A stretch of DNA of 20,535 nt from a virus, in the IMG/VR virus record IMGVR_UViG_3300019889_000043, positions 1 to 20,535 of that record, one strand, 5' to 3'. The stretch's first letter is position 1. Each line of letters opens with the position of its first letter. Under the pieces are notes generated by a model, which worked only from the letters and a program-made list of their open reading frames with translations, was not told the DNA's origin and made no database searches. This document shows, piece after piece, positions 7,071 through 13,140 of the stretch. A program made the position numbers and the translations under genes.

Positions 7071-9038
7071 TTACCAGGTCAGGCCGTTGATGACGGCAAC
7101 CATGCCGCCCCGACGCATCGCCCAGTCCATATCCATGAGCATGCGGATACCGATGGACGCCGTCTGCCACAGCGAACGAACCGGCGAAGCCGCCGCCCCA
7201 GCGCCATCGACGATGGGAAGCACCGTGCCAGGAACCGGAATGGCTTCCGATGCCGGATAGCTGCCGTCTTCCTCGTGGATCGTTGCGACATCGGAGATAT
7301 CGAACTCAGGCGTATCGCCAACACCGGTCGAGAAGTCCGCAAACCGCACCAAGGCCAGAGTGGTTGTGGGCACACTGGTCGAGGAGATGAACGGGAATCC
7401 GCCGATGTTGCCAGCGTTGATCTGGTCACGGTATGGATACACGCCGACCGTCGTTGCGACGAACTGCAGCTTGAAGATCATCGACGGATTGATCAGGAAC
7501 ACCAGCCGGTCAGCCGCATTGGCGGCAATGAACGGAGCGATGATTGCCTGCAAGTCCTTGTCGATGGCATTCGTGCCGCCGCCTGCTGTTGCAACGATTG
7601 GTGTGACGCCGTTCAGCAAGCCAGCCGGACGGATCGCATCGCCCGCTACCGTATCGAGCAAGGCCGCATCGATCGCCACAGCGGTATCATCGACGATGCC
7701 TTCACGGATCAGAGCCTCGATAGCCGGTGTCGAGTGCGCAGCCATCTCGCGGGTATAAGTCGAGATGACGCCCATCTTGTGCGGCACGAGGGTCACCGAC
7801 CCGAACGAACCACGACGGACAGGAATCGGCTGGCCTTCACCGACGAACGCACCGGCAAGATCGCCGGGTGCCCGACGTGCCTGGTTGCGGCGCGGCAGCT
7901 TGATCTGACCGTTGCGACCGAAGGTGAACTTCGATCCCATTGCCGACAGATCGCCGTAGACGGAAATTGCCTTGAGTGAATCCACCCAGGCATCGATACC
8001 GGTCATGACCAGTTCAGCTGCCCAGCCTGCGACGGTCGTCTGTGCAGGATTGGTAGTTGCCTTGATCACTTCGGCAACGTCGTCGCGGTCACCATAGCGC
8101 TTCATGCGGATGGCTTCGACCGGCTGGCGCAAGGCATGCGCTTCAAGGTTGCAGACAGCCATCTTGAGCAGGATATCCATCGGGCTTTCACGACCGGAAG
8201 CAGCACGGCGCTGTTCGGTCTGAACGTTCGGACGGAAAATCTGCTGGTTGGTTTGGGTGGTGCTCGCCGTGCGCATGCCGAGGTCTTTTTCGGTCGAACG
8301 CTTGCGGTCGAGGTCTTTTTCGAGCGTGGCAATCTCATCCTTGAGAGTGTCAAACTCTGTGATTTCGTCTTCCGTGAGTTCTTCGTCATCACGGTTCTTG
8401 GCATCAAGTGGTGCCTTCTTGTCGTGTGCCGCGACGAGCTTCTGCTCCAATTCGCGGATTTTCTCAGCGAGGGTCATTTTTCGCCCCTGTTTTTCGAGTG
8501 CAGGGCCGGACTTGGCGGTTTTGGTCACGTTCTGGTCGGTGGTGCCTGACTTGGCGAGGACCAGCTGGCGTGTTTCTTCACTGATGCCCATCGATCGCAT
8601 CAGCGCGTCCGCATTGGCGGGCACTGAAACGACAGAGCATTCGAGCAATTTGGATTTGAGGTAGCGGAAAGGCCCCCAGAACGGATCGCCGTCCTTGTTC
8701 ACCGGTTCCTTTTCCATCGGGATAAAACCGACGCTGCAAGCGCGAAGGATACGGGCTTCGAGCAGCTGCCGGACCTCGTCGACTCTGGCGAGTTTGCCGC
8801 CTTCGAGCAGCTTGAGCCGTCCGATCAGCTGCTTGCCGACGATCTTGACGTTCTCCCAGGTGCCGATGGGCTGCGTCTTGTCGTGCATGAACAGCGCGAC
8901 AGGGTTGAGTGCGAATTCAGTGAGGTCCCAGCCTTTGGCCACGATCACGTCGCCGACACGATCCACGGATTCGGTGGACATGACGAACTCATAAGGGTCG
9001 GTGGCAGACTGGGTGGCAGTTTTGAAGACAGGGTCCAT
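7071..9038 (-). CDS. prohead protease - scaffold - major capsid fusion protein, 655 aa
   Basis: Three functions lie in one frame. Residues about 1-150 are an HK97-type prohead protease (peptidase family S78/U35): RVGDVIVAKGW, the His motif LFMHDKTQPIGTW (His52), the Ser motif CSVGFIP (Ser102) and LLECSVVSVPANADAL. Residues 188-265 form a charged coiled coil (MTLAEKIRELEQKL), the usual delta/scaffold region. From about 290 the sequence is an HK97-fold capsid protein, with GRNGQIKLPRRNQ, AGAFVGEGQPIPVRRGSF, LDTVAGDAIRPAGLLNG and INPSMIFKLQF. Proteolytic removal of the scaffold part probably occurs near residues 265-290. The ATG at 9038 has no visible ribosome binding site, whereas ATG 188 has a strong one, so separate scaffold-capsid product is likely. 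Confidence 0.93.
   Translation of the reverse strand: MDPVFKTATQSATDPYEFVMSTESVDRVGDVIVAKGWDLTEFALNPVALFMHDKTQPIGTWENVKIVGKQLIGRLKLLEGGKLARVDEVRQLLEARILRACSVGFIPMEKEPVNKDGDPFWGPFRYLKSKLLECSVVSVPANADALMRSMGISEETRQLVLAKSGTTDQNVTKTAKSGPALEKQGRKMTLAEKIRELEQKLVAAHDKKAPLDAKNRDDEELTEDEITEFDTLKDEIATLEKDLDRKRSTEKDLGMRTASTTQTNQQIFRPNVQTEQRRAASGRESPMDILLKMAVCNLEAHALRQPVEAIRMKRYGDRDDVAEVIKATTNPAQTTVAGWAAELVMTGIDAWVDSLKAISVYGDLSAMGSKFTFGRNGQIKLPRRNQARRAPGDLAGAFVGEGQPIPVRRGSFGSVTLVPHKMGVISTYTREMAAHSTPAIEALIREGIVDDTAVAIDAALLDTVAGDAIRPAGLLNGVTPIVATAGGGTNAIDKDLQAIIAPFIAANAADRLVFLINPSMIFKLQFVATTVGVYPYRDQINAGNIGGFPFISSTSVPTTTLALVRFADFSTGVGDTPEFDISDVATIHEEDGSYPASEAIPVPGTVLPIVDGAGAAASPVRSLWQTASIGIRMLMDMDWAMRRGGMVAVINGLTW
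8475..8488 (-). promoter_or_regulatory. internal ribosome binding site and ATG for scaffold-capsid product
   Basis: On the minus strand AGGGG (8488-8484) is followed by six bases and an in-frame ATG (8477-8475), codon 188 of the fusion gene, exactly where the scaffold coiled coil begins. Translation from here would give a 468-residue scaffold-capsid protein without protease. The match to a ribosome binding site is better than at the annotated gene start. Confidence 0.6.
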
Positions 9039-9047
9039 GGGACAAGG

Positions 9048-9065
9048 CCAACGTTATTGCGTTGG
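9048..9065. promoter_or_regulatory. inverted repeat just upstream of the capsid fusion gene
   Basis: CCAACG and CGTTGG (9048-9053, 9060-9065) flank a 6-base spacer and end ten bases before the gene start. It could form an mRNA hairpin at a start that lacks a ribosome binding site, or be a protein-binding site. Confidence 0.3.
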
Positions 9066-9088
9066 TCAGTCCATTTAACTGTTTCGCG

Positions 9089-9104
9089 GTAACCTTTGGG
9101 TTAC
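9089..9104. promoter_or_regulatory. inverted repeat between HTH gene and capsid gene
   Basis: GTAACC and GGTTAC are separated by four bases. It lies nine bases after the stop of the HTH gene and is a possible operator or small hairpin. No T run follows on either strand. Confidence 0.3.
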
Positions 9105-9112
9105 GTGGGAAA

Positions 9113-9325
9113 TTATTTCACGATGGCAGGAACACCGCGCCCTTCAGCGAGCGAAAGCAGCTTGACGGCAAGGCCATAGCTCGGTGACTGCACTTCGCCG
9201 GATGCGATCCGCCACATGTGCATGCGTGAACACCCGACCGACGAGGCGATCTGGGGAAGTGTCATGCCGGTCTGTTCAAGTCCGGCGACCATTGCCTGAA
9301 ATTGTTCTTGTGTCGAAAGCTGCAT
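9113..9325 (-). CDS. small helix-turn-helix DNA-binding protein, 70 aa
   Basis: The whole protein is a compact Cro/CI-like or MerR-like DNA-binding domain. Residues about 22-43 (TLPQIASSVGCSRMHMWRIASG) read as helix, turn and recognition helix, and the remaining residues form the closing helices. It has no oligomerisation or sensor domain, so it would act as a small repressor or activator. The ATG at 9325 has only a weak site (GGAAAA) upstream. It is the first gene of the head transcription unit, preceded by a terminator and a palindromic AT-rich promoter, so it may control itself and the capsid gene downstream. Its target is not known. Confidence 0.8.
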   Translation of the reverse strand: MQLSTQEQFQAMVAGLEQTGMTLPQIASSVGCSRMHMWRIASGEVQSPSYGLAVKLLSLAEGRGVPAIVK

Positions 9326-9352
9326 GGCGCAACAATTTTCCAGTGAGAGTAT

Positions 9353-9382
9353 GTATATATACTACGAAAAGGCCGCAGACAC
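9353..9382 (-). promoter_or_regulatory. putative promoter with palindromic -10 region for the HTH/head unit
   Basis: A self-complementary GTATATATAC (9353-9362) contains TATATA as a possible -10 box. TTGGTG about 18 bases upstream on the minus strand could serve as -35, although it falls inside the terminator hairpin. The palindrome would also suit binding by a small HTH dimer. This is the most AT-rich spot nearby. Confidence 0.35.
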
Positions 9383-9401
9383 CAAATGTATGCCTGCGGC
9401 C
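9367..9401 (-). terminator. intrinsic terminator upstream of the head module
   Basis: GGCCGCAG (9394-9401 read on the minus strand) pairs with CTGCGGCC (9371-9378). Inner wobble pairs extend the stem, and TTTT follows directly on the minus strand. It separates the accessory block and the tRNA-like element from the HTH/capsid unit. Confidence 0.7.
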
Positions 9402-9472
9402 CTGTGCTTTCCTGAAGGTCTTCCAAGGGGATCATGTGCTATCCCCCAAATCGAAGCTAACACAAATTCGTT

Positions 9473-9597
9473 TGCGCGGTAGGGATTCGAACCCACGGTT
9501 GCCTCGGTATCGGGTATCCGTCCCCACCTTAGCAATCTATACGGTTAAAGCCTTACTTTTTCGGCATCACATTTTAGACCAGACTCATGAACGCGCA
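9473..9597 (-). ncRNA. degenerate tRNA-Ser-like element, 125 nt
   Basis: Read on the minus strand, the 3' part has a full tRNA T-loop (GGGTTCGAATCCC). The 7-base ends at 9597-9591 and 9479-9473 pair at six of seven positions (TGCGCG with CGCGCA). A segment resembling the D-arm of class II tRNAs (GAGTCTGGTCTAAA) follows the 5' end, and GATTGCTAA looks like an anticodon loop with GCU (Ser). However, the element is 125 nt, the anticodon stem is not complementary, the outer T-stem pairs mismatch, and no CCA follows (AACG instead). It may be a decayed or rearranged tRNA, a tRNA-like phage RNA, or a remnant of an attachment site. It is not a normal tRNA. Confidence 0.4.
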
Positions 9598-9603
9598 TGC
9601 AGT

Positions 9604-9957
9604 TTATCTTGATTTGCCTCTACGCCACGGGCTTTTTTTCTTGTGCCAAGACTGATGTCTGGGCCGACCTTCGAGGCCATCCGGTCGATTAGGGGCCATG
9701 GTCCACACACCATCTTCCGCAGCGGCCTCAAGAAAGGCAATTCTGCAAGCGCCAGCAGACAATCGACCTTCCAGTGCATCAATGCACGCCAAGCGCGCCG
9801 CGTAATGTTTCTCGCCATGGTCATCGGGCCAGTCGTTCAGAAGATGGTCCGCCAAATCGCCCACGGTCTGCAACACGCGCATCCGGCCCAGTGTCGAGGT
9901 CTGCACCGCCAGATGCTCGATGGCTATGTCTCTGAGTTTGGGTGTCGTTTCGCTCAT
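9604..9957 (-). CDS. DUF982 domain protein, 117 aa
   Basis: Residues about 27-85 match the DUF982 pattern: VLQTVGDLADHLLNDWP, HYAARLACIDALEGRLSAGACRIAFLEAA. DUF982 is a short helical domain found mainly in Rhizobiales, with no established biochemical role, and it points to a rhizobial host. The C-terminal 30 residues are strongly basic (HKKKSPWRRGKSR) and could bind nucleic acid. I chose the ATG at 9957; the frame could extend to a TTG at 10002, but that would run through the inverted repeat upstream and has no ribosome binding site. It is the last gene of the accessory block, followed by the tRNA-like element. Confidence 0.85.
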   Translation of the reverse strand: MSETTPKLRDIAIEHLAVQTSTLGRMRVLQTVGDLADHLLNDWPDDHGEKHYAARLACIDALEGRLSAGACRIAFLEAAAEDGVWTMAPNRPDGLEGRPRHQSWHKKKSPWRRGKSR

Positions 9958-9975
9958 GAACTCTAATATTGGAGA

Positions 9976-9997
9976 TGATTCGCCAAGAGTCGAATCA
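9976..9997. promoter_or_regulatory. perfect 7-bp inverted repeat upstream of the DUF982 gene
   Basis: TGATTCG and CGAATCA are separated by eight bases in the 67-base gap between two minus-strand genes. No T run follows, so an operator fits better than a terminator. AATATT lies a few bases downstream as a possible -10. Confidence 0.35.
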
Positions 9998-10024
9998 CCC
10001 AAAGGGGTTAGATTGTCGCATCCT

Positions 10025-10429
10025 TTAGCGTTTGATCGCGCCAGTGCGCAGCTGCATGAGTAAGTCCTGATAGGCTTCCGGATCGCGGACTTTCAGATGA
10101 CGCAACTGCATCGAGCGCTGGTCAGGCAGCATCTCTTCTGGCGGCAACCCTTTGCCGCCGCCCTTCTCCGGTTCGGTGTCGAGATATTGCTGCATCCAGA
10201 ATTTGATCTTGTCAGCCGCTTCCTGCTTGGTTTCCTCTGTCCCGTTCATATCGCCACTAAAGAACTTAACGTCCGAACCAAGCTGGAAGCTGTACGCCCA
10301 CCTGCCCTTCTGCGGCCCCTGTTCTTCGCGCAGGATGCGCCCGACAATGATGCCCTGGTACTTGGCACAGAAGTCATAGGCGAGTTCATCGCCGCCGATC
10401 ACGGTTCTTATCCATTCGAGTTCAATCAA
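10025..10429 (-). CDS. hypothetical phage protein, 134 aa (TTG start)
   Basis: The TTG at 10429 overlaps the stop of the preceding gene and has GGAG seven bases upstream, so it is a convincing non-ATG start. Residues 1-75 look like a small beta-rich module with a Trp, a GRI and a GRWAYSF strand, followed by a KQEAADKIKFWMQQYL helix. This arrangement is common in uncharacterised phage proteins. The C-terminal part contains a Gly/Lys linker (KGGGKG) and a helix rich in Arg and Gln. No enzyme motif is visible. Confidence 0.75.
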   Translation of the reverse strand: MIELEWIRTVIGGDELAYDFCAKYQGIIVGRILREEQGPQKGRWAYSFQLGSDVKFFSGDMNGTEETKQEAADKIKFWMQQYLDTEPEKGGGKGLPPEEMLPDQRSMQLRHLKVRDPEAYQDLLMQLRTGAIKR

Positions 10430-10616
10430 CGCCTATCTCCATCAGCTGGGCATAAACCTCGTCCGGCGTTCCCTGCAGGATTGTATGACGGCCATCAAGC
10501 AATGCCTCGGCATCTGCAATACAATCCCAATAGCTGTGCTGTGGGCCGACCCGCACGGCGACTTCGCGCCACTTCAGGATTTGCATGCGCAAGGCCAGTC
10601 GTTCGTTTCTGTTCAC
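10422..10616 (-). CDS. hypothetical small protein, 64 aa (GTG start)
   Basis: The GTG at 10616 overlaps the TGA of the preceding gene (GTGA) and has GGAGGA upstream at good spacing, so I prefer it to any start further up. The product is helical: NERLALRMQILKWREVAVRVG, then ADAEALLDG and DEVYAQLMEIG. No known domain is recognised. It is tightly coupled on both sides. Confidence 0.7.
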   Translation of the reverse strand: MNRNERLALRMQILKWREVAVRVGPQHSYWDCIADAEALLDGRHTILQGTPDEVYAQLMEIGVD

Positions 10617-11089
10617 CGCTTCCTCCTCGGTCTGCGATAGCTGTCGTGGTTGCCACGGCACAAGGTCAGGGCCTCGTCGTCGGGCGATACGCCATTGGCA
10701 ATCGCCATGGCGCGATAGTCGTCATAGAGCGGGAAGCCGCCATCGGTGATCGGGCGCTTGATGTCGCCGCGCATGGCGGCAATGCGGACACCGAGATTGT
10801 TGTCGGCGTTCTGCAGCAGGAAACTGGCACAGGTCGAAGGCTTTTCCGACCCGTGCATGTGACAGGCGAAGGTGTTGAACGAGGCGTCATAGGCCGTGTT
10901 GGCGGAAATGCGGAACGCCTCGGCTGGGAAGGTGCCTGTCGGCAAGTCCTTGCGCCATGGGCACTGCTCGCAAGGCTCGCGCCGGTTCCAGCCCTTGCCG
11001 TCGCTGGCGGACAGGAGGGAAACGACAGCATGTTCGCCGTCGCCACAATGGCGGATGTTTTCAACGCGGGTGGATCGTTTTCGTCTCAT
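10613..11089 (-). CDS. DUF6283-like cysteine-rich protein, 158 aa
   Basis: The sequence holds the spaced Cys/His signature I associate with the DUF6283 family: CEQCPWRKD (Cys40, Cys43), FACHMHG (Cys76, His77) and STCASFLL (Cys87), with the connecting FPAEAFRISANTAYD helix. Such proteins are small metal-binding proteins of unknown function found in phages and bacteria; these four ligands could hold zinc or an iron-sulphur centre. I chose the ATG at 11089 because it forms an ATGA overlap with the preceding stop and has AAGGA eight bases upstream. The C terminus is basic (YRRPRRKR). Confidence 0.8.
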   Translation of the reverse strand: MRRKRSTRVENIRHCGDGEHAVVSLLSASDGKGWNRREPCEQCPWRKDLPTGTFPAEAFRISANTAYDASFNTFACHMHGSEKPSTCASFLLQNADNNLGVRIAAMRGDIKRPITDGGFPLYDDYRAMAIANGVSPDDEALTLCRGNHDSYRRPRRKR

Positions 11090-11364
11090 CAATCGGTTCC
11101 TTGTCCTTTCTGGAAATACGGGCGGGTGAAATCCCGTTCTACTTGCACAGTGGTGAAGCCACGGAAGATCATGATTCCCTGTATGAAGCCGAGCCAACGG
11201 TTCGCTTTCCCCTCGTCAGTCATGGTTCTGAGTTCCGACAACATCCAGCGAAGGTGAACAAGATGGGTTCCTGGCACTGGTATGCACTCTGCTTTGTGGG
11301 CAAACTTTGCCAGCATGGTGTCGTAGCGATCTATGATGTCTTGGTGGATGACGCCCACTTGCAT
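11089..11364 (-). CDS. conserved hypothetical phage protein, 91 aa
   Basis: The pattern HLVHLRWMLSEL, then KANRWLGFIQGIM and a C-terminal RDFTRPYF, recurs in small hypothetical proteins of many phages, where HLxWM and NRWLGFxQG are the conserved parts. The function is unknown to me. The ATG at 11364 is preceded by CAAGGAACCA, the recurrent leader motif of this window, and by a 9-bp hairpin. Its stop overlaps the next start. No membrane segment is present. Confidence 0.8.
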   Translation of the reverse strand: MQVGVIHQDIIDRYDTMLAKFAHKAECIPVPGTHLVHLRWMLSELRTMTDEGKANRWLGFIQGIMIFRGFTTVQVERDFTRPYFQKGQGTD

Positions 11365-11370
11365 GGTTGG

Positions 11371-11424
11371 TGGTTCCTTGTTCAGTTGTCGCCTGAGAGG
11401 GGGTTCATCGAGCAAAACCCCCTC
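11371..11424 (-). promoter_or_regulatory. leader with 9-bp hairpin and CAAGGAACCA site
   Basis: A perfect GAGGGGGTT/AACCCCCTC stem (11397-11405 with 11416-11424, 10-base loop) lies just before the ribosome binding motif at 11371-11380. Without a T run it is more likely an mRNA structure affecting translation or stability than a terminator. Confidence 0.4.
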
Positions 11425-11448
11425 CCGCGCTGGATACCAGCAGCCCTT

Positions 11449-11514
11449 TCAGGCGAAGGGCGACGACCCACCCTTCTGCTGCCACTGCCGGATGCCCGAC
11501 CAGTCAGCGGCCAT
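11449..11514 (-). CDS. possible 21-aa mini-protein, uncertain
   Basis: A short frame starting inside the end of the preceding gene encodes a Trp/Gln-containing peptide (MAADWSGIRQWQQKGG and five more). The composition looks protein-like, but no ribosome binding site is visible. It fills part of an otherwise empty 139-base gap. It may be a truncated gene or chance. Confidence 0.2.
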   Translation of the reverse strand: MAADWSGIRQWQQKGGSSPFA

Positions 11515-11755
11515 TTCGTTCGTCGGCACTATCGGCACCGACGATCCTGTCCATTTCGTCGGACCAAAGGTCTATCTCGTTTTTTACCGCCAGCATGCCC
11601 CGCTGGTTCGCCAGCCCATGCAAGTGCAAAGCGATGTGCCCCGCGCCGGACAGGAAGGCATCGCGAATCGGGACAATGACACGCGGGTCCGACTCGTTGG
11701 GGAACGTGATGACAAGGTATTCCTCGAACAGGGCTTCCAGTGTTTCGTGGTTCAT
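11504..11755 (-). CDS. hypothetical protein, 83 aa
   Basis: This is an acidic soluble protein with predicted helices (HETLEALFEEYLVI and AVKNEIDLWSDEMDRIVG) around a central segment with HIALHLHG. The ATG overlaps the preceding TGA (ATGA), with GAGGT upstream. No family motif is recognised. It lies between the YkgJ-like gene and the gene at 11364, in the same operon. Confidence 0.7.
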   Translation of the reverse strand: MNHETLEALFEEYLVITFPNESDPRVIVPIRDAFLSGAGHIALHLHGLANQRGMLAVKNEIDLWSDEMDRIVGADSADERNGR

Positions 11756-12309
11756 TGGTCTACCTCTATCTCGACTGCCATACCGATCTTCCGCATCTTG
11801 TCGAGGGTAGAGTGTTCCTCGGTGCGCTGGCTTGAATGTTCCTCATGCCACTGGTGATCGGCAGAAAGGGATGGGGCGAAGATAACAAAGCCCTCCGATG
11901 AATTATAGCGGATCATTGCCGCCATGCCATGTTCCTGCGCGCGGCGCTCGATGTAGGCGCGCAGCTGCGGGTCACGGTGCGCATCGGGAAAGCGCGGGTC
12001 CACCCAGATTTGCACCACAGGCAGATCAATGGATTGCTTGCCCTCGTACTGCATGGTGATGTAGTCCGGCATGATGTCGATGACGTAGTGCGACCGATCC
12101 GGCCTCGACAGGTCGGCGGTGTCGTCATTGACCAGCCAGCGGCAGTTCCAGACCATGCAGCTGAACGGGCGCTTGGTATAGATGCTGCAGCCCTTGCCCG
12201 TCTTCTGATACTGGCAGCGGGTGTTTGCCAGTTTGTTGATTTCCTTGGTCGGCAGCAGCTTGCAGCACAGCTGGCAGTCGCCGCACTGGCGTCGTGCAGT
12301 CTCGCTCAT
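11752..12309 (-). CDS. YkgJ-like cysteine-cluster protein, 185 aa
   Basis: The N terminus has the dense cysteine pattern of the YkgJ / UPF0153 metal-binding family: CGDCQLCC (Cys9, 12, 15, 16), RCQYQ (Cys32), GCSIYTKRPFSC (Cys41, 51) and Cys56. Members are thought to bind zinc or an Fe-S cluster, but no reaction is established. The remaining 125 residues (a MPDYITMQYEGKQ strand and a DPQLRAYIERRAQEHG helix) are typical of phage-borne members. The start overlaps the preceding stop as ATGA, and a GAGG lies ten bases upstream. The role in the phage is unknown. Confidence 0.8.
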   Translation of the reverse strand: MSETARRQCGDCQLCCKLLPTKEINKLANTRCQYQKTGKGCSIYTKRPFSCMVWNCRWLVNDDTADLSRPDRSHYVIDIMPDYITMQYEGKQSIDLPVVQIWVDPRFPDAHRDPQLRAYIERRAQEHGMAAMIRYNSSEGFVIFAPSLSADHQWHEEHSSQRTEEHSTLDKMRKIGMAVEIEVDQ

Positions 12310-12809
12310 TCCGCTGCGTCCTCGTGTGGCTGTTGCACCGCATTGCCTACCTTTGGTTTGTATTGCGTCAGTCGGTCGGTAAATCCGAACGGGAAAAGGC
12401 GACCAGGCTCGATGATGACAAAGAGATGATACTGATTGGCGGTGTCAACAAGGCGGCTTTCTGCCGGATAGAGTTCGACGGCCTCGCATTCCTTGCCCAC
12501 CAGTTCGTTCTTGATGCGCTGGAAGTCCCGAAAGCGTTCTTCGCCGATAGGTGCGCGATCCCGCCGTTTGATCGACAGCCATTTCATCTTCGGCCAGCCA
12601 GCAACCTCGTCTGCGTCGCGCACATCGACCTGATAGCGGCTGTTGATGACGATATTGGACAGTCTGCGCTCATTCTCCATGGTGGCGCGCAGCTGCTCGA
12701 TGGGCACGTTCAAGTTTTTGGCCATATCGCGCAGATGTGCATCGGAAATCGGTAGCGGTTGAGCGGGCGCGAAAGGCGTCCACGACGGTAGCTTGTTCTT
12801 AGACTGCAT
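12306..12809 (-). CDS. DUF7694-like protein, 167 aa
   Basis: The central block WLSIKRRDRAPIGEERF, DFQRIKNELVGKE and ELYPAESRLVDTANQYHL is a conserved phage-protein signature that I believe corresponds to DUF7694. The function is unknown. The N-terminal third contains a helix (LRDMAKNLNVPIEQLRATME) that could be a small DNA- or protein-binding segment. The ATG at 12809 has GAGGA upstream and overlaps the preceding gene by 11 bases. The stop forms ATGA with the YkgJ-like gene. I am sure the block is conserved but less sure of the family number. Confidence 0.75.
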   Translation of the reverse strand: MQSKNKLPSWTPFAPAQPLPISDAHLRDMAKNLNVPIEQLRATMENERRLSNIVINSRYQVDVRDADEVAGWPKMKWLSIKRRDRAPIGEERFRDFQRIKNELVGKECEAVELYPAESRLVDTANQYHLFVIIEPGRLFPFGFTDRLTQYKPKVGNAVQQPHEDAAE

Positions 12810-13011
12810 CGGCAGCGTCCTCGATAGTGATGCGGATGCGCCGACCGATTAGACGGCGCAGATCATCATGTTTTTTGCCTTCATTCCAAGACATCAACCG
12901 GATGAAGAGGTCAGAATCGTCACTGGAAAATTCGATAGTCGCGGACTGTCCGCCGTCTTCCAGCTGTATGTTGCTGGCATCAATTTCGGCGATGAAGGTT
13001 GCGTCTCTCAT
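12799..13011 (-). CDS. hypothetical protein, 70 aa
   Basis: This is a small acidic protein with alternating strands (ATFIAEIDASNIQLEDGG, ATIEFSSDDSDLFIRLM) and a basic GRRIRITIEDA strand near the C terminus, probably a compact beta fold. The ATG at 13011 has GAGGA seven bases before it and overlaps the TGA that ends the shifted zinc-ribbon frame. No family is recognised. Confidence 0.7.
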   Translation of the reverse strand: MRDATFIAEIDASNIQLEDGGQSATIEFSSDDSDLFIRLMSWNEGKKHDDLRRLIGRRIRITIEDAADAV

Positions 13012-13140
13012 GACTGGTCCTCGAACTCGTGGCAGTGGCCGCAGTAGCGGTGCTTGATATCAAATCGGGTGGTAGCTTTTCATGCCGCAGCGCGGACAGG
13101 TGTTTCCTGCACCGGAGCCTTGGCCTTGCGGGTTGGCCAC
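13008..13140 (-). pseudogene. zinc-ribbon mini-gene interrupted by ATT-TGA, restored by a +1 shift
   Basis: Reading from a possible GTG at 13140, one frame encodes TCPRCGMKSYHPI and stops at TGA (13062-13060). The +1 frame continues DIKHRYCGHCHEFEDQS and stops at 13008, forming ATGA with the next gene. Joined, the two halves make the familiar small phage zinc ribbon with Cys-x2-Cys, SYHP-DI, RYC and a second Cys-x2-Cys, 43 residues in all. The junction ATT TGA T resembles the prfB recoding site CTT TGA C, where the P-site tRNA slips to TTT. It may be programmed +1 frameshifting or a plain frameshift mutation. The start is uncertain, as no ribosome binding site is visible and it overlaps the preceding gene. 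Confidence 0.5.

Noticed and set aside
7056-7979. Plus-strand open frame of 307 codons over the capsid gene
   Set aside because: It is antisense to an unmistakable capsid domain; the composition (Arg, His, Asp) is that of a shadow frame.
9473-9597. Normal functional tRNA gene
   Set aside because: Anticodon and outer T stems do not pair, the length is 125 nt and no CCA is encoded, so I list it only as tRNA-like.
9184-9612. Plus-strand open frame containing GRDSNPRLPR
   Set aside because: That peptide is the well-known false translation of the complement of a tRNA T-arm; it supports the tRNA-like element, not a protein.
10613-11197. Longer 194-codon form of the DUF6283-like gene
   Set aside because: The extra 36 codons lie under the preceding gene; the ATGA overlap with AAGGA upstream supports the start at 11089.
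10097-11257. Plus-strand open frame of 386 codons
   Set aside because: It runs antisense across four coupled minus-strand genes, one with a clear Cys signature; no family pattern.
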